Below the pieces are notes generated by a model. It made no database searches. It saw only the letters and a program-made list of their open reading frames with translations, and was not told the DNA's origin. From NCBI GenBank assembly GCA_965214795.1, contig OZ243976.1, positions 2,790,001-2,854,000 of the forward strand: DNA of 64,000 nucleotides. Reading direction: 5' to 3'. The stretch's first letter is position 1; the number at the start of each line of letters is the position of its first letter. The translations under genes were made by a program, and so were the position numbers. Shown piece after piece: positions 25,950 through 35,262 of this stretch. The stretch is from JAJDXW01 sp965214795 (GTDB taxonomy: Bacteria; Pseudomonadota; Gammaproteobacteria; HK1).

Positions 25950-28900
25950 ATGAGCCATTTGATCGACCGATTGAACTTCTTCCGCGCAACGAAAGCCGGA
26001 AGGTTCGCGGACGGCCACGGGGTGACGACCGCGGAGAGCCGTGACTGGGAGGACGCGTACCGCAAGCGCTGGCAGCACGACAAGATCGTCCGTTCGACCC
26101 ACGGGGTGAACTGCACCGGCTCGTGCTCGTGGAAGATCTACGTCAAGGGCGGGATCGTCACCTGGGAGACCCAGCAGACCGACTACCCGCGCACCCGCCC
26201 CGATCTCCCCGATCACGAGCCGCGGGGATGCTCGCGGGGGGCGAGCTATAGCTGGTACCTCTATTCGGGCGGCCGGCTCAAGTACCCGCTCGTGCGCTCG
26301 CGTCTGATCGAGCTCTGGCGTGAAGCGCGCGCGACCCTCACTCCCGTCGCGGCGTGGCGTTCGATCGTGGAGGACCCCGAGAAGCGCGCTTCCTACACCT
26401 CCCGGCGCGGGCTCGGGGGGTTCGTCCGCTCGCATTGGGACGAGGTGACCGAGCTGGTCGCGGCCGCCAATGCGTACACCATCCGCACCTGGGGGCCGGA
26501 CCGGATCTTCGGCTTCTCCCCGATACCGGCGATGTCCATGGTCTCCTACGCGGCGGGCTCGCGCTATCTGTCCCTTCTCGGCGGGGTGTGCATGTCGTTC
26601 TACGACTGGTACTGCGATCTCCCGCCCTCGAGCCCCCAGACCTGGGGCGAGCAGACCGACGTCCCCGAATCCGCCGACTGGTACAACTCGAGCTTTCTCA
26701 TCCTGTGGGGCTCGAACGTGCCGCAGACCCGCACCCCGGACGCCCACTTCTTCACCGAGGCGCGCTACAAGGGGGCGAAGTCGGTGGTGATCTGTCCCGA
26801 CTACTCCGAGGCGAGCAAGTTCGCCGACGTATGGCTCGACGTGAAGCAGGGCACCGACGCGGCCCTCGCAATGGCCTTCGGACACGTGATCCTGCGCGAG
26901 TTCCACCTCGAGCGGCAGGTGGAGTACTTCACCGACTACTGTCGGCGGTACACGGACATGCCGATGCTGGTGCGCCTCGCCGAGCGGGACGGACACTACG
27001 TACCGGAGCGCCTGCTGCGGGCCTCCGACCTCGATGGCTCGGGCGGCGAGTCCAACAACCCCGAATGGAAGCCCCTCGCCATCGACGAAGAGACCGGCTC
27101 GGTGGTCGTGCCGCGGGGGTCGATCGGGTTCCGGTGGGGCGAGCACGGCAAGTGGAACCTCGAGCCCCGGGACGGGGAGGGGCGGGAAGTCACGCTCCGC
27201 ATGTCCCTCATCGACGACCGCGACGAGGTCGCCGCGGTCGGCTTTCCCTACTTCGGCAACCTGAAGCACACCCACTTCGCGGGCACCGACCATCCGAGCG
27301 TGCTCGTGCGCAACGTTCCCGCGAAGCGCCTCCGGCTTGCCGCGGGCGATGCGCTCGTCGCCACCGTATACGACCTCCTGCTCGCGAACTACGGTCTGGA
27401 CCGAGGGCTTGGAGGCGCCCACGCCGCCGCGTCCTATGACGACCCGGAGCCCTGCACCCCGGCCTGGGCGGAGGCCATCACCGGCATCGCACGGGACCGC
27501 ATCGCGTCCGTCGCCCGGGGCTTCGCCGGCAACGCGGAGCGCACGCGCGGTCGCTCGATGGTGATCATCGGAGCGGCGATGAACCACTGGTACCACATGG
27601 ACATGAACTACCGGGGGGTCATCAACCTGCTGGTGATGTGCGGCTGCGTCGGCCAGTCGGGAGGAGGCTGGTCGCACTATGTGGGCCAGGAGAAGCTCCG
27701 GCCCCAAACCGGCTGGCTTCCGCTCGCGTTCGCCCTCGACTGGAGCCGGCCGCCGCGGCAGATGAACTCCACGTCCATGTGGTACGCGCACACCGACCAG
27801 TGGCGCTACGAGGCCCTCGACGTGGAGGAGATCCTGTCTCCGACCGCCCCGGAGGGCGACTGGGGCGGGGCGCTCATCGACTACAACGTGCGGGCGGAGC
27901 GGATGGGCTGGCTGCCGTCGGCTCCTCAGCTCGGGACGAATCCCCTCGCCGTCGCCCGGGCAGCCGGGGAGGCGGGGCGCGAGGCGGGCGAGCACGTGGC
28001 GGAGCAGCTCCGTTCCGGCGGGCTTCGCATGGCCTGCGAAGACCCCGACGCCCCGGCCAACTGGCCGCGCAACCTCTTCGTGTGGCGCTCGAACCTCCTC
28101 GGCTCGTCGGGGAAGGGCCACGAGTATTTTCTGAAGCACCTGCTCGGCACCGCGCACGGGGTCATGGGCCGGGATCTCGGGGAGACGGGCGGGAAGAAGC
28201 CGCGCGAGGTCGTATGGCGCGACCCGGCCCCGGAGGGCAAGCTCGACCTGCTCACCACCCTCGACTTCCGCATGTCGACCACCTGCCTCTATTCGGACGT
28301 GGTCCTGCCGACCGCCACCTGGTACGAGAAGAACGATCTCAACACGACGGACATGCATCCCTTCATCCACCCCCTCACCGCGGCGGTCGATCCGGTGTGG
28401 GAATGCAAGAGCGACTGGGAGATCTACAAGGCCATCGCGCGGAAGTTCTCCGAGGTCGCGCCGGAGGTTCTCGGGGTCGAGCAGGACGTGGTGCTCGCCC
28501 CGATCCTCCACGACACGCCGGGAGAGCTCGCCCAGCCGTTCGGAGTCGAGGAATGGAAGGCGGGCGACACCGATCCGGTCCCGGGGCGGACCATGCCGTC
28601 GGTCGTGACCGTCGAGCGCGACTACCCGGGGCTCTACGATCGGTTCACCGCTCTCGGCCCGCTCCTCGACCGCGCCGGCAACGGCGGCAAGGGGATCTCC
28701 TGGAACACGAGCGACGAAGTCCGTGCGCTTCGCCGGCTGAACGGCGAGGTGGCTCGCGGCGGCCCGACCCGGGGCCTCGCCCGCATCGAGAGTGACATCG
28801 ACGCGGCGGAGGTCATCCTCATGCTCGCGCCGGAGACCAACGGGGAGGTGGCGGTCAAGGCGTGGGAGGCGCTCGGGGCGAACACCGGCCTCGAGCACAC

Positions 28901-29708
28901 CCACCTCGCGGCGCCCAAGAAGGACGAGAAGATCCGGTTCCGGGACGTGGTCGCGCAGCCGCGGAAGATCATCTCCTCCCCGACCTGGTCGGGTATCGAG
29001 TCCGAGCACGTCTGCTATAACGCGGGCTATACGAACGTGCACGAGCTGATTCCGTGGCGGACCCTGACGGGCCGCCAGCAGCTCTACCAGGATCACCTCT
29101 GGATGCGGGCCTTCGGGGAGTCGCTCCCCGTATACCGCCCCCCCATCGACACCAAGACCATCGAGCCGGTCGCCGGGGTCGAGGGGCGGGGCGGCGGCGG
29201 CGATCAGTCCCGGCTGGTGCTGAACTTCATCACCCCGCACCAGAAATGGGGCATTCATTCGACGTATTCCGACAACCTCCTCATGTTGACGCTGAATCGA
29301 GGCGGGCCGGTGGTCTGGCTCTCGGAGGCGGACGCGGGCCGGGTCGGCATCGAGGACAACGACTGGGTGGAGGCGTACAACGCGAACGGGGCGCTCACCG
29401 CCCGCGCGGTCGTCTCGCAGCGGATCCGGGAAGGGACCGTCTTCATGTACCACGCGCAGGAGAAGATCGTGAACACCCCGGGCTCGGAGATAACCGGCCG
29501 GCGGGGCGGGATCCACAACTCGGTGACCCGGACGATCACGAAGCCGACCCACATGATCGGCGGCTACGCCCAGCTCTCCTATGGATTCAACTACTACGGC
29601 ACGGTGGGGGCGAACCGGGACGAGTTCGTGATCGTCCGGAAGATGGGCCGGGTGGACTGGCTCGATCCGCCGCCTGCGGTGCCGGCGAACGAGGAGGCGG
29701 CGCGATGA
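25950..29708 (+). CDS. narG: Respiratory nitrate reductase, alpha subunit
   Basis: A 1252-residue molybdenum bis-MGD catalytic subunit, close to the 1247 of E. coli NarG. The N-terminal [4Fe-4S] (FS0) ligands are visible: HGVNCTGSCSW gives one His and two Cys, and PRGCSRGA the last Cys. YNSSFLILWGSNVPQTRTPDAHF is the Mo-cofactor region, and NHWYHMDMNYRGVINL follows. The C-terminal MopB-binding barrel (QKWGIHSTYSDNLLM) is complete. It lacks a Tat signal but keeps the NarG vestigial N-terminus (MSHLIDRLNFF), so it faces the cytoplasm. The stop overlaps narH by ATGA. Confidence 0.96.
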   Translation: MSHLIDRLNFFRATKAGRFADGHGVTTAESRDWEDAYRKRWQHDKIVRSTHGVNCTGSCSWKIYVKGGIVTWETQQTDYPRTRPDLPDHEPRGCSRGASYSWYLYSGGRLKYPLVRSRLIELWREARATLTPVAAWRSIVEDPEKRASYTSRRGLGGFVRSHWDEVTELVAAANAYTIRTWGPDRIFGFSPIPAMSMVSYAAGSRYLSLLGGVCMSFYDWYCDLPPSSPQTWGEQTDVPESADWYNSSFLILWGSNVPQTRTPDAHFFTEARYKGAKSVVICPDYSEASKFADVWLDVKQGTDAALAMAFGHVILREFHLERQVEYFTDYCRRYTDMPMLVRLAERDGHYVPERLLRASDLDGSGGESNNPEWKPLAIDEETGSVVVPRGSIGFRWGEHGKWNLEPRDGEGREVTLRMSLIDDRDEVAAVGFPYFGNLKHTHFAGTDHPSVLVRNVPAKRLRLAAGDALVATVYDLLLANYGLDRGLGGAHAAASYDDPEPCTPAWAEAITGIARDRIASVARGFAGNAERTRGRSMVIIGAAMNHWYHMDMNYRGVINLLVMCGCVGQSGGGWSHYVGQEKLRPQTGWLPLAFALDWSRPPRQMNSTSMWYAHTDQWRYEALDVEEILSPTAPEGDWGGALIDYNVRAERMGWLPSAPQLGTNPLAVARAAGEAGREAGEHVAEQLRSGGLRMACEDPDAPANWPRNLFVWRSNLLGSSGKGHEYFLKHLLGTAHGVMGRDLGETGGKKPREVVWRDPAPEGKLDLLTTLDFRMSTTCLYSDVVLPTATWYEKNDLNTTDMHPFIHPLTAAVDPVWECKSDWEIYKAIARKFSEVAPEVLGVEQDVVLAPILHDTPGELAQPFGVEEWKAGDTDPVPGRTMPSVVTVERDYPGLYDRFTALGPLLDRAGNGGKGISWNTSDEVRALRRLNGEVARGGPTRGLARIESDIDAAEVILMLAPETNGEVAVKAWEALGANTGLEHTHLAAPKKDEKIRFRDVVAQPRKIISSPTWSGIESEHVCYNAGYTNVHELIPWRTLTGRQQLYQDHLWMRAFGESLPVYRPPIDTKTIEPVAGVEGRGGGGDQSRLVLNFITPHQKWGIHSTYSDNLLMLTLNRGGPVVWLSEADAGRVGIEDNDWVEAYNANGALTARAVVSQRIREGTVFMYHAQEKIVNTPGSEITGRRGGIHNSVTRTITKPTHMIGGYAQLSYGFNYYGTVGANRDEFVIVRKMGRVDWLDPPPAVPANEEAAR

Positions 29709-31240
29709 AGATCCGGGCCCAGATCGGCAAGGTGTTGAACCTCGACAAGTGCATCGGCTGTCATACCTGCTCGGTGACCTGCAAGAACGTGTGGACCAAC
29801 CGGGAGGGAATGGAGTACGCCTGGTTCAACAACGTCGAGACCAAGCCGGGAATCGGTTATCCCGACGACTGGGAGGACCAGGAACGGTGGAACGGAGGCT
29901 GGAAGCGGACCCGTTCGGGGAAGATCAAGCCGAAGATGGGAGGAAAGCTCGCCATCCTCGCGAAGCTCTTCGGCAACCCGGATCTTCCCCAGATCGACGA
30001 TTACTACGAGCCCTTCACCTTCGACTACGAGCACCTGCAGCGGGCTTCGGAGGGCGGCGCTTCCCCCACCGCGCGGCCGCGCTCGCTCCTCACCGGCGAG
30101 CGCATGGAGAAGATCGAGGGCGGCCCGAACTGGGAGGAGATCCTCGGCGGAGAGTTCTCGAAGCGCTCCCGGGACACCAACTTCGACGGGCTCCAGCGGG
30201 AGATCTACGGGGAGTTCAAGAACACGTTCATGATGTATCTGCCGCGCCTGTGCGAGCACTGCCTCAACCCTTCCTGTGTGGCGGCCTGTCCGTCGGGAGC
30301 GATCTACAAGCGCGAGGAAGACGGGATCGTGCTCATCGACCAGGAGAAGTGCCGGGGCTGGCGGATGTGCGTTTCGGGATGCCCGTACAAGAAGATCTAC
30401 TTCAACTGGTCCTCGGGGAAGTCCGAGAAGTGCACCTTCTGCTATCCGCGGATCGAGAGCGGGCAGCCGACGGTGTGCTCGGAGACCTGCGTCGGGCGCA
30501 TCCGCTACCTCGGCGTGGTCCTCTACGACGCCGACCGCATCGAGTCGGCGGCGAGCGTCCGGGACGAGACCCGGCTCTACCACGAGCAGCTCGACGTGTT
30601 CCTCGACCCGGCCGATCCCGCCGTGCTCGAGCAGGCGCGGCGCGACGGCATCCCGGAGGCGTGGCTGGAGGCGGCCGCGCGCTCGCCGGTCCACCGGCTC
30701 GCCATGGACTGGCGGGTGGCGTTCCCGCTGCACCCGGAGTTCCGAACCCTCCCCATGGTGTGGTACGTGCCGCCGCTCTCTCCGCTTCAGTCCGCCGCGG
30801 AGGCGGGGATGATCGAGATGGACGGAGCCGTTCCGGACGTCCGCTCCCTCCGGATCCCGGTCCGCTATCTCGCGAACCTCCTGACGGCCGGTGAGGAGGA
30901 GCCCATCGTGCGGGCGCTCGAGCGCATGCTGGCGATGCGGGCGTACATGCGCTCGAAGACGGTGGAGGCGGCGGCGGACGAGGCGATCGCGGCGCGGGTC
31001 GGGCTCACCGGGACGCAGATCGAGGACATGTACCGCCTCATGGCCCTCGCTCGGTACGAGGACCGGTTCGTGATCCCCACCACCCATCGCGAGGCGGCCG
31101 AGGACGCCTACGATCTCCAGGGCTCGTGCGGCTTCAGCTTCGGCAACGAGTGCTCCGGTGGGTCTTCCCGGCCGAACCTGTTCGGAAGCCCGCGCCGGCG
31201 GTCGGTCACGGTCCGGACGCCGACGGAGTTCATCCGGTGA
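29705..31240 (+). CDS. narH: Respiratory nitrate reductase, beta (Fe-S) subunit
   Basis: A 511-residue four-cluster ferredoxin. Cys groups are visible in order: CIGCHTCSVTC at about 16-26, CEHCLNPSCVAACP, CRGWRMCVSGCP (with the Trp in place of a Cys that makes the [3Fe-4S] cluster), and CTFCYPRIESGQPTVCSETC. This set passes electrons from NarI heme to NarG. ATG at 29705 overlaps the narG stop. The C-terminal part (TGTQIEDMYRLMALARYEDRFVIPT) is typical. The stop overlaps the narJ GTG start. Confidence 0.95.
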   Translation: MKIRAQIGKVLNLDKCIGCHTCSVTCKNVWTNREGMEYAWFNNVETKPGIGYPDDWEDQERWNGGWKRTRSGKIKPKMGGKLAILAKLFGNPDLPQIDDYYEPFTFDYEHLQRASEGGASPTARPRSLLTGERMEKIEGGPNWEEILGGEFSKRSRDTNFDGLQREIYGEFKNTFMMYLPRLCEHCLNPSCVAACPSGAIYKREEDGIVLIDQEKCRGWRMCVSGCPYKKIYFNWSSGKSEKCTFCYPRIESGQPTVCSETCVGRIRYLGVVLYDADRIESAASVRDETRLYHEQLDVFLDPADPAVLEQARRDGIPEAWLEAAARSPVHRLAMDWRVAFPLHPEFRTLPMVWYVPPLSPLQSAAEAGMIEMDGAVPDVRSLRIPVRYLANLLTAGEEEPIVRALERMLAMRAYMRSKTVEAAADEAIAARVGLTGTQIEDMYRLMALARYEDRFVIPTTHREAAEDAYDLQGSCGFSFGNECSGGSSRPNLFGSPRRRSVTVRTPTEFIR

Positions 31241-31989
31241 TCCGCACCCTCAAGGTGCTGTCCCTCCTGCTCACCTACCCGACCGAGGAGATCCGGGCGG
31301 CGGCGGCGTCCTTCTCCGGGATTCTCGACGAGGAGCGCCTGCTGCCGGAGGGTCGGCGCGAACCGCTTCGCCGCATCGCGGCCGAGCTTGCCGAGCGCGG
31401 TCTGTACGACCTCGAGGAGCGCTACGTCCTGCTCTTCGATCGAACCCGGTCGCTCTCGCTGCACCTCTTCGAGCACGTGCACGGAGAGAGCCGGGATCGG
31501 GGGCAGGCGATGGTGGAGCTGAGGGAGCTTTACGCGGCGAACGGGCTCGAGATGCCCGCCAACGAGCTCCCGGACTACCTGCCCCTCTTCCTCGAGTTCC
31601 TGTCCACCCGACCCCTCGGGGAGGCTCGGGAGTACCTCGCGGACATCGTGCACATCGTGTCCGTGCTCGAGGAGCGGCTGGGGAGACGAAAGAGCGTCTA
31701 CGCCGGGGTCTTCGCGGCGCTCGCGGCCATCGCCGGGGTCAAGCCGGACCGGGAGGACGTGGAAGAGCTGCTCGGACGCCCCGACGACGATCCGAACGAC
31801 ACGCAGGCCCTCGACCGGGTGTGGGAGGAGGAGCCGGTGACGTTCGGGGGGACGCCGGGGCCCGATGCATCGGCATCGTGCGGGCCGGACCGGGTGGCTG
31901 CGCAGATCCGCGCCGGCCGGCGCCCGCCCCCCGCCCCACCGTCCGCCCCGGACGGTGGCCGGGGCGGCGTGCCGGTGCGCGGCACGTAA
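31237..31989 (+). CDS. narJ: Nitrate reductase assembly chaperone
   Basis: A 250-residue all-helical NarJ/DmsD-family chaperone. The N-terminal VLSLLLTYPTEEI, the middle LFDRTRSLSLHLFEHVHGESRDRGQAMVEL and NELPDYLPLFLEFLS are the usual NarJ landmarks. It binds the NarG N-terminus and holds it for cofactor insertion, and is not part of the finished enzyme. The GTG start overlaps the narH stop by GTGA. The C-terminus is a long Pro/Gly-rich tail (RRPPPAPPSAPDGGRGG) that goes beyond the usual length and is probably disordered. Confidence 0.93.
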   Translation: MIRTLKVLSLLLTYPTEEIRAAAASFSGILDEERLLPEGRREPLRRIAAELAERGLYDLEERYVLLFDRTRSLSLHLFEHVHGESRDRGQAMVELRELYAANGLEMPANELPDYLPLFLEFLSTRPLGEAREYLADIVHIVSVLEERLGRRKSVYAGVFAALAAIAGVKPDREDVEELLGRPDDDPNDTQALDRVWEEEPVTFGGTPGPDASASCGPDRVAAQIRAGRRPPPAPPSAPDGGRGGVPVRGT

Positions 31990-32006
31990 GACGAGGAGAG
32001 GAGTCC

Positions 32007-32738
32007 ATGGCCGGCTATCTCGATACCCTGCTGTTCGGCATCTATCCCTACGTTGCGCTCGCCGTGCTCGTGGTCGGCTCCATCGTCCGCTACGACCGCG
32101 AGCCCTATACCTGGCGCTCGGGGTCCAGCCAGATCCTCCGCCGCCGCCAGCTCATCACCGGCTCGGTGCTGTTTCACATCGGGGTGATCGTGGTGTTCTT
32201 CGGCCATCTGGTGGGCCTCCTCACGCCGATCGAGGTCTTCGAGGCGCTCGGCATCGGTCACGGCTTCAAGCAGCTCATGGCGATCGTGGTCGGCGGGGTG
32301 GCGGGGGTCGCGGCCCTCGTCGGAGCGAGCCTGCTCGCCCACCGGCGTTTCTTCGATGCCCGGGTGCGGGCCCGGTCCTCCTTCTCCGACAACCTCGTCA
32401 TCGCGATCCTCTGGATCCAGCTCGCCCTCGGCCTCCTTACCATCCCGGTTTCGCTCGGCCACCTCGACGGAGCCGAGATGGTGAAGCTGATGGCGTGGGC
32501 GCAAGGCATCTTCACGTTCGATCCCGAGGCGGCCGGCTACGTCGCGGGCGCGCATCCCGTCTTCAAGCTCCATCTCTTTCTGGGGCTCACGATCTTCGTC
32601 ATCTTTCCGTTCACCCGCCTCGTGCACATGCTGAGCGTGCCGATCCGCTATCTCTGGCGCCCGGGGTATCAAGTAGTGCGATCCCGTTCCGCCCCCCACC
32701 GGTCGACGCCCCGCGGCGGCTCGACTCCCGCCGCCTGA
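32007..32738 (+). CDS. narI: Nitrate reductase gamma subunit, cytochrome b
   Basis: A 243-residue integral membrane protein with five helices. His pairs for the two b hemes are visible: LFHIGVIVVFFGH in helix 2 and FKLHLFLGLTIFVIFPFTRLVHM in helix 5. It oxidises quinol and anchors NarGH. The ATG follows GAGGAGAGG. The C-terminus is a short basic/Pro-rich extension. It closes the operon; no terminator with a clear U-run is visible, but GCCGCGGG-type palindromes lie after 32738. A MITE-like element begins 255 bp downstream. Confidence 0.94.
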   Translation: MAGYLDTLLFGIYPYVALAVLVVGSIVRYDREPYTWRSGSSQILRRRQLITGSVLFHIGVIVVFFGHLVGLLTPIEVFEALGIGHGFKQLMAIVVGGVAGVAALVGASLLAHRRFFDARVRARSSFSDNLVIAILWIQLALGLLTIPVSLGHLDGAEMVKLMAWAQGIFTFDPEAAGYVAGAHPVFKLHLFLGLTIFVIFPFTRLVHMLSVPIRYLWRPGYQVVRSRSAPHRSTPRGGSTPAA

Positions 32739-32904
32739 CCTCCCCGCGGCATACACACCCATACAACACCCGGGCCTGCATCGCAGAGGTCCCCGATAAG
32801 ACGGAGAACCAGCACCTTTCCGCTGAGGGCGGCCCGTCTCTCCGAAGACTGCGGTGGTCGGATACGGTCGGGAAGACGACACGAGCATCAACCAGTCCGT
32901 GGTG

Positions 32905-33320
32905 ATGGCGGTGGCCGAGAAGCGGTCGGCGATGAAGACCGCCGAATTCTTCGCCGAGCGCGGTAGCGGAGCCGATCCGAAGGCCGCCCTGGCCCGGAAA
33001 AATCACCGACTTCCCGCTGCGGCCGCCCATCCGCTCGCGGTCGCGGGCCGCACTCCCGCAAGCCGCTTCGACCGCGCGCACGCGCCAGTGTCGAGCTAGT
33101 GTCGACTACGCCTTCAGCCGCGCGCAGGCGCTCTTTCGGTCCGTGCGGCCCGTTCCTCCATGAGATCGTGGGGAGATCGTGGGGAGATCGTGGGGCATCT
33201 TGGCCCCCTCGCGACGAAAGTCGGTGATTTTTTCGGGCTGGCCATCCTCTCCCGCAAGGGTCGACAACCCCCCGAACCGGAGGATCGACTCCCGGAAGAC
33301 TCGCGAGATACCGGATCGAC
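32905..33320 (+). pseudogene. Small reading frame split by a family 1 MITE-like element
   Basis: Left of the element the frame reads AVAEKRSAMKTAEFFAERG and ends DPKAALA. Right of it the frame continues as LAILSRKGRQPPEPEDRLPED. Removing the element and one copy of CTGGCC joins both halves in one frame to give ...PKAALAILSRKG. CTGGCC on each side looks like a 6-bp target duplication. The product would be a small helical protein of unknown function; no domain is recognised. The 3' end is unclear, so the right boundary is approximate. Confidence 0.45.
32993..33237 (-). repeat. Family 1 MITE-like element, copy C, flanked by CTGGCC
   Basis: About 245 bp with ends CCGGAAAAATCACCGACTT and AAGTCGGTGATTTTTTCGG. 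It contains three 11-bp units (GTGGGGAGATC) and an extra 14-bp direct duplication (AGTGTCGAGCT/AGTGTCGACTA) in the core. CTGGCC on both sides is a candidate target-site duplication. It is the only copy in which the interrupted frame can be rebuilt. Confidence 0.78.
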
Positions 33321-33360
33321 CCGGCGTTCACGGAGCGCCGGAGGCTCGAGACGGTTCGGC

Positions 33361-34056
33361 TCAGGGGTCGGAACGGCGGGCCGCCACCTCGTTCATGAGC
33401 TGGTCGAACATCCGGGACTCCGCCCCGTCCAGGGGGCCGAGCCTCCGGATGCGTTCCAGCCGAACGCGAGCATCTTCGGCCCGATCCTCCTGCAACGCTG
33501 CGATGGCCCCGAACCACAGCGCCTTGCGGTGTTCCGGTGCGAGGGCGAGGGCCCGCTCGACGAGGCGTGCCGGCTCGCCTTCGAGCCGATTGCCGTTCGC
33601 GCGGGCCAGTGCCTCGGCTTCGGCGAGAAGCCGGCCGACCGCCGTGTCGATCGCCTCCCCCGGCGGCACGGCGGGCGGGGCAAGCCCACGCGGCTCTCCG
33701 AGCAGGGCGTAGAGCCCGGCCGCGAACAGCGCGAACGCGACCCCGAGGACCGCAGCGGCCCCTCGCCGGGGTCGTGAGCCCAGGGTGTCCGGTGCGCCGG
33801 CGGCGGGGGCTTCCGCGTCCACGTCTCGAAGCAGGGAACGGGCGACGTCATCGCGCGCATCGCGGCTCGCGGCCGGGTCCTGCGAGGGAGCCTCCTCGCC
33901 GGCTTCGATCTCCTCGAGGCGGGCGCGGTGAGCGGCGAGGGTTGCGGCGCGCCGGTCGAGGCGCGCGGGGGGCGCGACCCGCAGGAGAGGCCAAGCGAGA
34001 AAGCCGATGCCGGCGGCGGCGAGCCCGGCCGCGAGGAACCAGAACAACGCGGTCAA
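33361..34056 (-). CDS. ccmI: Cytochrome c biogenesis protein CcmI (CycH)
   Basis: A 231-residue protein: an N-terminal membrane helix (ALFWFLAAGLAAAGIGFLAWPLL), a charged cytoplasmic loop with leucine-rich heptads, a second helix (AAAVLGVAFALFAAGLYALLG), and a periplasmic TPR-like part (LVERALALAPEHRKALWFGAIAALQ). CcmI holds apocytochrome c for heme attachment with CcmF/CcmH. It starts with TTG overlapping the ccmH stop (TTGA). The gene sits about 8 kb from the rest of the ccm operon, with cueR upstream. Confidence 0.85.
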   Translation of the reverse strand: MTALFWFLAAGLAAAGIGFLAWPLLRVAPPARLDRRAATLAAHRARLEEIEAGEEAPSQDPAASRDARDDVARSLLRDVDAEAPAAGAPDTLGSRPRRGAAAVLGVAFALFAAGLYALLGEPRGLAPPAVPPGEAIDTAVGRLLAEAEALARANGNRLEGEPARLVERALALAPEHRKALWFGAIAALQEDRAEDARVRLERIRRLGPLDGAESRMFDQLMNEVAARRSDP

Positions 34057-34541
34057 TCCGTCGGCCCCGTCCCGCGCTCGGCGTCCACGAGCGCGGCGAG
34101 CCGATGCCGCTCCTCATCGGTGAGGCGTTCGCGGCCCGGCGCGCGCCTGCGGATCAGCACGAGGAGCCAGGCGAGGGCCGCCCCCGCGAGCACGAACGGC
34201 CCGCACCACAGCAGGAGCGTCGCCGTGTCGAAGGGCGGGCGGTAGCGCACGAAGTTGCCGTAGCGGGCCACCATGAACGCCAGGATCTCGTCGTCGGAGC
34301 GTCCCTCCCGGAGCATCTCGTCGACCTTGTTCCGCAGGTCGCGGGCGAGGTCCGCATTCGAGTCCGCGATACTCTGGTTCTGGCAGACGAGGCAGCGGAT
34401 CTCCTCGACGAGCCCCCGGTACCGGTCCGCGACATCGGGAGAGGGGAACGAACGCGGCTCGAGAGCGGACGCGGAGAGGGAGGCGACGGCCAGGCAACCG
34501 GCGACGAGGAGCGCCCGGCCCGTGGGCCGCCACCTGCGCAT
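34053..34541 (-). CDS. ccmH: Cytochrome c biogenesis protein CcmH
   Basis: A 162-residue protein. A signal-anchor (ALLVAGCLAVASLSASAL) is followed by the periplasmic thioredoxin-unrelated domain with the redox motif EIRCLVCQNQS (C-x2-C), and a C-terminal helix ATLLLWCGPFVLAGAALAWLLVL. It reduces the apocytochrome CXXCH disulfide. I chose ATG at 34541; an ATG 30 bp upstream is equally open. ccmH is normally after ccmG, but ccmG is at 42485 on the other side of copA. It now follows cueR after about 65 bp. Confidence 0.9.
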   Translation of the reverse strand: MRRWRPTGRALLVAGCLAVASLSASALEPRSFPSPDVADRYRGLVEEIRCLVCQNQSIADSNADLARDLRNKVDEMLREGRSDDEILAFMVARYGNFVRYRPPFDTATLLLWCGPFVLAGAALAWLLVLIRRRAPGRERLTDEERHRLAALVDAERGTGPTD

Positions 34542-34606
34542 CGTCTCCCTTGCGAGGACCGGGCCGTCCATTCCGATCCGGAAGACGGGGAACCGCGAGC
34601 CGCGTT

Positions 34607-35020
34607 TCAGGGGCCTGGCTTCCTCGGGGTTGTCGAACCGCCCGCGAGGTCGTCGATGATCGGACATTCCGGGTGCTCGTCTCCGTGGCAGCGCTCCACG
34701 AGCTGTCCGAGCACCCGACGCACGCTCTCGAGCTCGGAGAGCTTGCGATCGAACCGCGCGAGGTGCTCCTCGGCGACCCGCTTCACGTCGGCGCTCGTGC
34801 GTTGCCGGTCCTCGTAGAGCGCGAGCCGCGCGCGACGGTCCTCGATGGTGAATCCGAGCGATCGGGCGCGGGCGAGGAAGGCCAGCTTGTGGAGATCGGG
34901 GTTCGCGAAGTCACGATAGCCGTTCGCGCTCCAATGGGGCCGGACCAGCCCGATGTCTTCGTAGTAGCGGATCGTCCTGGGCGGCAGCCCGGTCCGCTCC
35001 GCCGCGTCTCCGATGTTCAT
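34607..35020 (-). CDS. cueR: Copper-responsive MerR-family regulator CueR
   Basis: A 137-residue MerR regulator. The winged helix NIGDAAERTGLPPRTIRYYEDIGLVRP lies at 2-28, followed by a dimerisation helix, and a metal loop RCHGDEHPECPII holds two Cys spaced as in CueR (C-x8-C), which bind Cu(I). It should activate copA and its own promoter by untwisting a 19-20 bp spacer. A second, truncated copy of the first third of the gene lies at 36479-36569. The stop is 65 bp before ccmH. Confidence 0.88.
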   Translation of the reverse strand: MNIGDAAERTGLPPRTIRYYEDIGLVRPHWSANGYRDFANPDLHKLAFLARARSLGFTIEDRRARLALYEDRQRTSADVKRVAEEHLARFDRKLSELESVRRVLGQLVERCHGDEHPECPIIDDLAGGSTTPRKPGP

Positions 35021-35047
35021 GCTCGGGGACCCCTGGTACCGGCCGCC

Positions 35048-35079
35048 AGCATACCCGGTTCCCGCGCCCGGATCGTCAA
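35048..35079 (-). promoter_or_regulatory. CueR-type promoter with 20-bp spacer
   Basis: Read on the minus strand: TTGACG (-35), 20 bp, then TATGCT (-10), upstream of cueR. The long spacer with an internal CCGGG...CCGGG pair is what MerR-family activators need. It lies 28-59 bp before the cueR start. No similar pair is visible immediately before copA, where the sequence is inside another gene. Confidence 0.6.
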
Positions 35080-35262
35080 GCTCCCCACATGCCGCTTCAT
35101 GACCCGGTCGCTTCTCGACCTCGCCCCGAAGTCCGCCCGGCGGAACCTGTCCGAACCGCTTGCGCCCAAGCCCCGAGAACCTGGTTCCGACAAACTGGAT
35201 TCGATCTACCCAATCCAGTATTCTGCCCTCTCTTCGGAATCCGCTTCACGAAAGAGGTCGAC

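Noticed and set aside
24171..29552. Very long open frame on the minus strand opposite narK2-narG (nearly 1800 codons).
   Set aside because: It has low-complexity Arg/Glu/His-rich translation and no domains, and lies exactly antisense to well-conserved narG. It is the usual antisense artefact of high-GC genes.
32739..32905. Terminator after narI.
   Set aside because: GC-rich palindromes are present, but there is no U-run and similar palindromes are everywhere in this GC-rich DNA.
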